From Tribonema minus (taxonomy: Eukaryota; Sar; Xanthophyceae; Tribonematales; Tribonemataceae), in the NCBI GenBank assembly GCA_017506865.1, contig JAFCMP010000519.1, positions 124,001 through 188,000 of the forward strand: a stretch of 64,000 nucleotides of DNA, given 5' to 3'. Shown here piece after piece: positions 57,201-64,000 of this stretch. The notes under the pieces were generated by a model that was not told the origin of the DNA, made no database searches, and was given only the letters and a program-made list of their open reading frames with translations. Numbering within the stretch: the first letter of the stretch is position 1; the number at the start of each line of letters is the position of its first letter. The position numbers and the translations under genes are program-made.

Positions 57201-58957
57201 CCAGGTGGCGGCGGCGGCGACGCGGCGGCAGTAGGCGGCGGCGGCGGTGGCGGCGGTGGCGACGGTGGCGGCGGCGGCGGTGACGGCGGCGGCGGCGGCG
57301 GCGCGACGCGCGTGACCTGGACGCGGGTGTGCGCCGCGGGCCCCGCGCCGTGCCCGCGGTCGCGGCAGAGCATGTGCCTCGCCGGCAGCGGCGGCGGCGG
57401 CGACAGTCTCTACGTTTACGGCGGATCATTTGAGGCAGCGGGGGCGGAGGAAGGGCGGCGGCCCGCGAGCACTGACGCCGACACGCGCGTGCACCTGCTG
57501 CGCGCGCACGCCGTCGTCGCAGCGGCGGGAGGCGGCGGCGGACGCGAGAGCTGCGCTGACGGCAGCACCGCGGCTGCTGGCGGCGACGACGGAAGCGCGG
57601 CATCGACGGCGGCAGCAGCAGCGGCGCCAGCACCACCAGCGGTAGCGGCGGGCGCGCCTGGCGCCGGCAACGGCGATGCTCCCCACGATGGCGAAGCGCG
57701 CGAGCAGTCCATCACGGACACATCTGCGCGCTGGGAGTGGGCGCCGCTGGAGGCGCGCATGATAGAGCCCGCGCCCGAGCCGCCGGTCCTGGTGCCGCCG
57801 CCGTCGCTGCCGCGCGACATGGCGGCGCTGCTGGCGAGCGCCGCCTTCTCGGACGCGGCGCTGCGCCTCCCCGCGCCCGACGCCTTTGCGCTCACGACGC
57901 CGACGAACACGGCGCACTACGCGTTTGTGCCGTGGTCGGCGCCGCCGTCGTGCCGCTCCGTGCGCACGCTCAGCGCCGATGGCGCCGCCGCTGCTGGCGT
58001 CGCCGCCGCCCCCGCTGCCGGCGTCAGCGCTGCGGCGGACAAGCCTTCCGCTGCCAGGCTCAGCGACGCCAGCGCAGCGGCGATGCTGGCGGCGGCGGTG
58101 GCAGCAGCAGCGGCAGCAGCGCTGCAGTCGCCGACTGCGCAGTGTGCAGCCCCAGCATCATTATCTCTGGCCCTTACAGAATTCAATGCTGCGCCTGGGG
58201 CGGAGGCAGCAGCAGCGGCGGCGGGAGCGGCGGCAGCAGCTGCGGAGGCGGGCGACGACGCGCCGCCGCCGCCGCCGCTGCCGCGGTCGGGGCGCTTCTT
58301 CAATGCTGCAGCAGCGCTCAACGGCGAGCCGCTCGTGGCGCCGCCCGCCGCTGCGCCGCCAACGGGGGCTCGCTGCACGTGGTGCATCCCCTCCCCCCTG
58401 GCGTCCCCCCTGTCGTCCATATACTCGCCCACTAACACGGCGGACTTGCTGTCGCCGCGCCTGTGGGCTGTGGACGGGTCGCCGGCGGCAGCAGCGGCGG
58501 CGGCGGCGGCGGGGGCGGGGGCAGTGGAGCTCCGTGCGCACAGGTGAGGAGTGTGTGAGAACGAGCTTGTGTGTTTTGGATGACTTGGGCATAGCGTGCG
58601 GTATGAGTACAGTAGCATGTTGTGTCACAGTGCTGACGCGCACACATGGAGAAAGTGACCATGTCTTCGGGAGGCTCGCAACCGAGCGCGTTTGACAAAC
58701 GCAGTACATTCTGTTCAGAGCGGGAAAAGCCCAGAAGAGTAGGATGGACTCCCACACATAGGCTCTCACCTGCTGTCCCCTTGTCGACTCCACCGTGCCG
58801 GTTGTCTCTGACTGAGGCCATCTTGTCTCAGCAGTGCCGCACGCATGCGCGCTGCGATGCACCTCTGCACAAACACGCCGAGCAACGATGACGGCACACA
58901 CCACGTCACCGCGCACAGCACACCAGCAGCATTTCCACAGCCCCCGCCGCCGCCGCC

Positions 58958-58991
<34 letters not shown>

Positions 58992-59575
58992 CAACCCCCC
59001 GCGCCCCGCTCCCCCAGGGTCATCCTGTCGCAGCGCTCCGCGCCGCTGCGCGCCATGCTCGGCGGCGGCATGCGCGAGTCGCGCAGCAGCGCCGCGGCGG
59101 TGTGCGACGCGCGCCCCGCGGTCTTCCGCGCGCTGCTGCGCTACCTCTACACGGACGCGCTCTCGCCTGCCGCGCCGGACGACGTCGTCGACATCCTCAT
59201 CGCGGCCAACCAGTACCACCTCGAGGGCCTCTCGGCGCTGTGCGAGGGGTACCTGGCGCGCGCGGCGTGCGCGGACGACGCTGCAGCTTTGTATCATTAC
59301 GCCGACGCGCTGCAGCTGAGCGCGCTGAAAGCGCGCGCGCTCGGCGTCATGCTGCGCGCGTGGCCGCGCGCGCGCGCCGCGGCGCGGCGTTCCGCCGCCT
59401 GCCCGCAGAACTTCAAGTTGAAGTCGAGACGGCGCGGCGCCGCGGCGTCCACGCCTTCATGCTCGACCACCTAGACCACGAGGGCATCGAGGATAAGTAC
59501 GGATCGCGCGACTTTGCGCAGTTTGTGCACGACAAGCTCGCGCGCGTCGCCTCGCGCGAGGGCATCCTCGGCGGC

Positions 59576-59606
<31 letters not shown>

Positions 59607-59662
59607 GCGCCGCGGCTGCGGCAGCGTCGAGCGCTGTGGAAGGGCCCGGCGAGTCCGGCTGA
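51218..59662 (+). CDS. WD40 + BTB + Kelch + BTB multidomain protein (probable cullin-3 adaptor)
   Basis: Exons: 51218-51471; ~51904-52305 (start uncertain); 52839-52970; 53516-53807; 54355-55260; 55638-58543; 59018-59662. Phases agree at the junctions that could be resolved. Exons 1-4 read as WD40 blades (SILGLCWLRRHSLRYVVGSS; LTSVHVNCTDDYMLASGYSH; FLFATSSFDKTVKMWDARV; GHVMVCFSPDDAFLLTSAVD; YIQSLRGHPQHDNRFSVLV), like plant DHU1-type WD40 proteins. Exon 5 is a BTB/POZ domain split by Gly/Gln loops (FCDARVVARDGAVHACHACV; VRAVLRFLYTDG). Exon 6 has Kelch repeats (LVLFGGYST, MVVFGGVGLG, RYGHSMAAL, CVVFGGTDGRRDFDDVHVL) and starts a second BTB (DMAALLASAAFSDAALRLP). The last exon completes it (VILSQRSAPLRAMLGGGM; LLRYLYTDAL) and adds a BACK-like helix set. 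Expected role: substrate receptor of a CUL3 ubiquitin ligase. The frame shifts by one near 59365-59385. One gene or two fused models cannot be settled here. Confidence 0.72.
52234..52514 (+). repeat. Tandem decoys of the exon 2 end and donor, WD40/BTB/Kelch gene
   Basis: The true exon end (atgctggccagcggctacag through gtctgcag|gtgcgt) is repeated at 52362-52436 with an intact AG|GTGCGTG and a small insertion. A shorter remnant (gttgagacgggcaacgcctg) lies near 52493-52514. Confidence 0.88.
52741..52875 (+). repeat. Decoy copy of the exon 3 start, WD40/BTB/Kelch gene
   Basis: cgcagggccttcaaggacat at about 52745-52775 duplicates the true acceptor and exon start at 52833-52860. The copy runs out of similarity after about 25 coding bases. 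Confidence 0.85.
53080..53580 (+). repeat. Two decoy copies of the exon 4 start, WD40/BTB/Kelch gene
   Basis: The true exon start (gcccatctacacatgcacca at 53516) has an upstream copy at about 53310-53375 that retains AG, the first ~55 coding bases and then ggtcaaaagcgcgcactta. An older copy lies at about 53083-53145. Each is followed by the same ttcctcaacttcaacttgaa-type spacer. Confidence 0.88.
53490..53508 (+). promoter_or_regulatory. C-homopolymer polypyrimidine tract before exon 4
   Basis: About 17 consecutive C residues end six bases before the acceptor AG at 53514-53515. Confidence 0.5.
58960..58987 (+). promoter_or_regulatory. C-homopolymer polypyrimidine tract before the last exon
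   Basis: About 26 consecutive C residues lie 30 bp upstream of the acceptor at 59016-59017. Confidence 0.5.
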
Positions 59663-59728
59663 TGCATTGAGGCTCTGAGCGTGTCCTGGGTGAAGGGGCC
59701 GTTGGGGGCGGAAGCAGCAGCGGCAACG

Positions 59729-59756
59729 GTGCTGCTGCTGCTGCTGCTGCTGCTGT
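59729..59756 (+). repeat. (GCT)n microsatellite
   Basis: About nine GCT units in the 3' flank of the WD40/BTB/Kelch gene. Confidence 0.9.
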
Positions 59757-61296
59757 CACCGCCGCGTCTACCATAGACCTTTGCAGGGGCCTGGCGAACT
59801 GCACTGACGGGATGCATGTCCTTGGTCACCATTTGTTGCCAGCATACCATCCGTGGGCTGCTGTCGGTAGTGCTGCTGCATTGCGCAGCTTGGCAGCGGC
59901 CGTTATGGAACTCGTCGTCACGACGCTGCGACAGCGGCAGCTGCAGCAGCACCGGCACCGGCGGCAAGGGCTCTGGCTATATGGCCGGGGGCTCTGAGGA
60001 ACCTGATCCTTGTATCGTACTTCGAAGTAGAAACACAACTGCAGGGGCTTCGATCAGTCGGTGCAGCGCAACGCAGCAGTAGCAGCAGAAGAAGTGGTGC
60101 TGGGTGTGCAGGCCCTTAGTGCACTGTTACATCAGGACTCTTGTATACTTCAAGTCAATGTTGTCGACTGCACGCGCCATCACGCAGTTTCAACCGTCGA
60201 CCAATGTTGTGGCGTGCAGCAGTACAAAGTTGTGAGTGGCAAACAGAAAAGGCTGTTGGGGCACACTGGGGGGTATCATCAGATCATGCCAGCTCTTTGG
60301 AGAGGCAGTGCGCGTGCCGTGTCTGACGTGCTGTGTGCAGTACCGTGAAGGGAGACTCTGACACATGGACGTGCAAGAATGAGAGCACGTTGTGTGAGTG
60401 GTGTCGTGAACACTGGCGCAGTCAGTGCTCTAGTGCGCAGTGATGAATGCCGTCGCCTGATTGTGGCGAGGTACATCTTCTATGGATGAGCTGTTGTAGG
60501 CATACACCTTCGATACAACTACGTTTTGACAGAGAGCTTGCATTATGTTCATGGCTTCTCATGTGCCTGTTGACTCTTGTGCTCTCATACTGTACTTGCA
60601 TCTTGTGAAAGCCTCACGTGAAGACGTCAACCGCACATGCTACCACCACAATGGCACAGGGAGCCACCAGCTTTCATATGTATGCGTGATGTCATGGGAG
60701 TCCAGTTCACAGCCTCACATCGAACGTCATGCCGTGTACTTGGAATATCAAGTAGCAGTGCTCATTTCGCCTAGTACATGATACTCTCCAGCTTGATGCA
60801 ACAAGCGGACCCTTCAGTGGTGCACATGCCGCTCGTATTCGTACACTTTGTGCATAAATCAGCAATGGCAAGGCTGCCTATGTGCCCTGCTTCTGCTCAT
60901 GTTAAAGTTGGGGCTTTACCACCCTGAAGGGCAGCATAGGAGCATGCGGCTTGCGAGTGCTTTAACCAGTGTCCCCAGCTTTTTTACAGATGAATGCTCA
61001 ACAGCAGTGACACATATGCACACTCTCTTGATAGAACTTGTGAGTTCCCGACTGCCACGTCACATGCATCCATAATACGCATACCACAAGCAACACATCA
61101 AGACAAATTCTTGGCACATCAGCAGGCTTCGCATGGGTGCACCCAGCCGCAGCAACAGCAGTGGCATTGTGACGGCGAGCACATGTGCCGCATGCATGGC
61201 GCCCCTGAACTACCTGTGTACATGGAGCGTACGCCAAAGTCTGTACTGCACTGTACTCAGTACTTGCGTAGTCTACTCGAGCAGTCCAGGTAGTAC
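59757..61296. other. Region with no confident gene
   Basis: Probably the 3' flanks of two convergent genes. A minus-strand stretch from about 61220 to 60998 (RHACGTCARRHNATAV, ending at a stop) could be a last exon of the following gene after a ~75-bp intron, but this is unproven. Confidence 0.35.
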
Positions 61297-62644
61297 CTGG
61301 TATACATCGCAGCCGCCGCTGGCCAGCATAGCGGCAGCGACACCCCCCGCCGCCCCCCCTGCGTACGCAATCCTTGTGATCTTCGCGTCAGGCGCTATGA
61401 GCGCCATGCGCTGCGCGCTGCTGGCGTGCCAGGCGCTGACGCCGCCTTGCGCATCGACATATAGGATGGAGGCGTGAGCAGGCGCCACGTGGCATGCTGG
61501 TGGCGCGCCAAGTGGCGGCAGTGCGTCACCGTCTACAGTACTTGAAGTTAGACCATGATTCGACGGCCGCAGCGGCGCGCATGAGCCACCCATGTCAAAC
61601 TCCAGCAGCCTGTAGCAGTCGCAGTATGCATGATCACCGCTGCCGCCGCTGTCGCTGCTGCTTATGTCGCTTGTGCTGCCGGTGTGTGCATGGTGCACCT
61701 GGCAGAGACCCCAGAACTGCAGTTGAGGTTGAGCCGTTGCGCGAAGCGTAGCGGGGGGGGTGCGTGTGTGGGGGGTTCGGAGCGTTGCCACCAGGCACAT
61801 CACGTTTGCGCCTGTGACCTGCGAAAGCTGGCAATGGTATGCACACGGCGCGCATAGGGCAAGCTAAATGGGTGAGAGAAGGAGGGCAAATGGTGAGAAG
61901 GCAGGCAGTTAGAGTGGTGGAAAGGGGCAAGAGTAAGGCGTTGCGGAAGTCGCTTGGCAACCAGCAGCACAGCATGAACAACATGAACCAATGAACAATG
62001 GCGTGCGGCAGGTCTGACATTCAGCAGCCAGAGAGCCGAGAGTGGCTGTGCCCTGCAGCAGAGTGCATGATGATGTACATTGCGTGCATGCTTGTACTGG
62101 ACACACATGTGCAGGCGTGGATGATGCAAACTTATACAATGAGCTGCATGCCCATAATGCCAAGAAGCACGTCACATCACACATGCATTGTGTGCAATGC
62201 ATCATGTACCTAGCAGCGCCACTGTCCGCAAGCCATTCTGTCGCGAGAGAAGTGTTGTACTTGGAGGTAAATGGCTGTGCGGCACACAATCACGCTTATT
62301 CAATGCACGCTCATATCATACTACATAGTGACCAGTTCAGCAAACTTCGAATGAGCAGCCAAGCACATGTTGCTTGGACAGTACTATGGTGCCACCATGG
62401 CCACTGCCTCGTGATCCATACACTTGGATCAATACTGCCACGACTGCCTCCAGAGGAGAACTGAATTGCAATTGGCAAGCCAACTGCAACAGCAACAACA
62501 AGTAGGGCGCACTGGCGGAAGTTTCAGGCTTCCGCCGTCTCACCTCGTCTGCACGCGCATCGCACACATCGTGCGCAAGCCGCAGCCCCTCCCGCCTGCC
62601 CGCAAGTGCGTACGCAGGGCTCAGAAGGCACACATCGCTCACGC

Positions 62645-62675
<31 letters not shown>

Positions 62676-63140
62676 GCCTGCACCGCCGTCGCCGCCAAAT
62701 CGCAGCTGCATCAGCGCCGTGCCCGCCTGCAGTTCCCACAACACGGCGCTCCCGTCTGCGCGCACACCCAGCACCAGCCACCGGCTTCCGGGCAGCCGCC
62801 TGAGGCAGACAAAGTCGCCGCAGCCGATGTCGCCCGCACCGCTGCTGCCGGGTGCGCTGCTCGGGCGACTGCCGCTGGCGCAGTTGCTGCCCGCCGCGGC
62901 GGCGGCGGCGGCGCCGTCTGCAGCAGCGGCGACGGCAGCAGTGCTCGGCGGCAGCGGCAGCACCTCGACGTGACGCCGTTCCGAGTCGTTGCCGCCGCCA
63001 GCGTTGCCGGCGTGCTTGCCGCTGCCGCCGATGCGGCTGGCGTCGTTGCGCCGCAGCGCCACGCGCATCGCGTGTGGGCCCACGGCCATCGCCACGATGA
63101 TGTCATCGCCGCCGTCGCCGCCGCTGCCGCCGCCGCTGCC

Positions 63141-63172
<32 letters not shown>

Positions 63173-64000
63173 CGCCGCCGCTGCCGTCCGCGCCGCCGCC
63201 GCCGCACTCGCACAGCAGCACAGGCGCGCCGCCTGCCCTCACGGACCGCAGAGGCGCATGCGACACCACTGTCCGCAGTGCGTGCCTGCCTGTTCCCGCA
63301 GCGGCAGCAGCGAAGACAGACTGATCCGGCCACGGCGCCTGCAGCACGCGCACAAAGACGCTGCTGTCGCTCTTGCACACGCCCGCTGCCACAACGACCA
63401 GAGAGCCGCGAGGGGCAGCGTACTGCGCGATGGACTGGTGCGACCAGTCGTCGGCAGCGGCGGCAGCGGGGGCGGCGGCGGCGCTGGCGGCGCGGCCGTT
63501 GCGCGGCCGCTTCTTGTCTGCGCGCATGCGATTGATCACGCCGCCGCACGTCATGACGCAGCGCAGGTCGTTGCCGCCGCCGCCCACAGCCCACACCGAC
63601 ACGCCGCAGCGGTGCAGTGCCAGCACGAGCGGATGCAGCTGCTGCGCCGCCCGCGCCGCCGCCGGCGGCGGCGGAGGCAGCGCAACTGTGACCGCCACGA
63701 GCGCCAGGTCCTCGTGGAAGTTGCGTCGCCAGCGCTCCACATCTATGGTTCCTGCGAGCATGGGCGTGAGTGCTGCAGGTACCAGCGGTGATGCCACCAC
63801 CTCTGCTGCTGCTGCTGCTGCTGCTGCGTCTAACGGGCGCCGCTTCTGAGCAGCCGCAGTGGTTGCTGACTCTATAACGGACGGTGCTGCCGCCGTCGCA
63901 TGAGCTGTGCTCTGCGAGACTGCATCAGGGCTCAGAGCACGCGCTGCTAGTGGCTGTGTTGTCGGTGTCGCCGCAGCTCTGCGCACCTTGGCCCTGGGCG
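61297..64000 (-). CDS. WD-like repeat protein, partial at both ends of the model
   Basis: The minus-strand gene runs in from beyond 64000. The exon ending at 62544 (donor GAG|GTGAGA) and the exon 61698-61297 (134 codons) join in phase 0. The first part includes GTIDVERWRRNFHEDLALVA, LVLALHRCGVSVWAVGGGGN and a short basic patch (RMRADKKRPRNGR), then a long Gly run. WD-like strands follow: FVCLRRLPGSRWLVLGVRAD, GSAVLWELQAGTALMQLRFG, ILYVDAQGGVSAWHASSAQ and CDVYQV. The GSAVLWEL and GGVSAWHA segments look like blade edges of a beta-propeller. The poly-Gly and poly-Ala inserts match the style of the neighbouring propeller gene. The 3' end after the 61297 donor is unresolved. Specific family not recognised. 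Confidence 0.6.

Noticed and set aside
62424-63791. 455-codon plus-strand frame opposite the last gene
   Set aside because: Antisense shadow: almost only Ala, Arg, His and Gly, while the minus strand has WD-like segments.
1-64000. tRNA, rRNA or other structured RNA genes
   Set aside because: No recognisable tRNA A/B boxes, rRNA segments or snRNA signatures were noticed; a covariance-model scan would be needed to exclude them.

Overview
The window looks like nuclear DNA of a eukaryotic alga. Exons are very GC-rich (long Ala, Gly, Arg and Gln runs), and introns are long and closer to AT/GC balance. Splice sites are GT-AG with a few GC-AG. There are interstitial TTAGGG repeats, decayed retrotransposons and large DNA transposons, and no operon-like spacing. 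One gene (Mpv17/PMP22 family, 42.5-46.4 kb) begins with a hydrophobic signal peptide ending in SAFAP. That is the cleavage motif of proteins sent to secondary red-lineage plastids. With TTAGGG-type repeats and a probable ciliary gene, this suggests an ochrophyte (stramenopile) alga with a flagellate stage. The species cannot be fixed from sequence alone.

Layout. 0.3-4.6 kb (-): a large, possibly ciliary protein. 4.8-5.8 kb (+): a 2-oxoglutarate/Fe(II) dioxygenase, head to head with it. 6.1-7.8 kb: transposon debris (a foldback element and a LINE 3' fragment). 8.0-20.0 kb (+): gene A, ten exons with fully consistent phases, four predicted membrane segments and a long acidic/low-complexity tail; its function is unknown. 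20.8-37.0 kb: a transposon island made of a 5'-truncated LINE, a 5.5 kb segment bounded by inverted repeats, and a 7.1 kb DNA transposon with ~680 bp terminal inverted repeats. 37.1-40.9 kb (+): gene B, a shorter paralog of gene A with the same intron phases. 42.5-46.4 kb (+): Mpv17/PMP22. 47.9-50.7 kb (-): a conserved uncharacterised protein. 51.2-59.7 kb (+): a WD40 + BTB + Kelch + BTB protein. 61.3-64.0 kb (-): a WD-like gene running off the window.

The most unusual feature recurs in at least four unrelated genes. Short segments spanning an exon edge (splice site plus neighbouring coding sequence, or the coding end plus stop codon) are tandemly duplicated 2-4 times in the adjacent intron or 3' flank and have since decayed. 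These decoy exon ends often keep AG or GT signals. They look like snapshots of a local duplication process acting at exon borders, possibly linked to intron gain or growth. A second pattern is in gene A, where introns carry G-strand TTAGGG repeats upstream and C-strand CCCTAA repeats close to the 3' splice site, so the intron ends could pair.

Genes A and B appear to be products of an old duplication now separated by the transposon island. The other genes look like independent housekeeping or regulatory loci with no obvious shared pathway.
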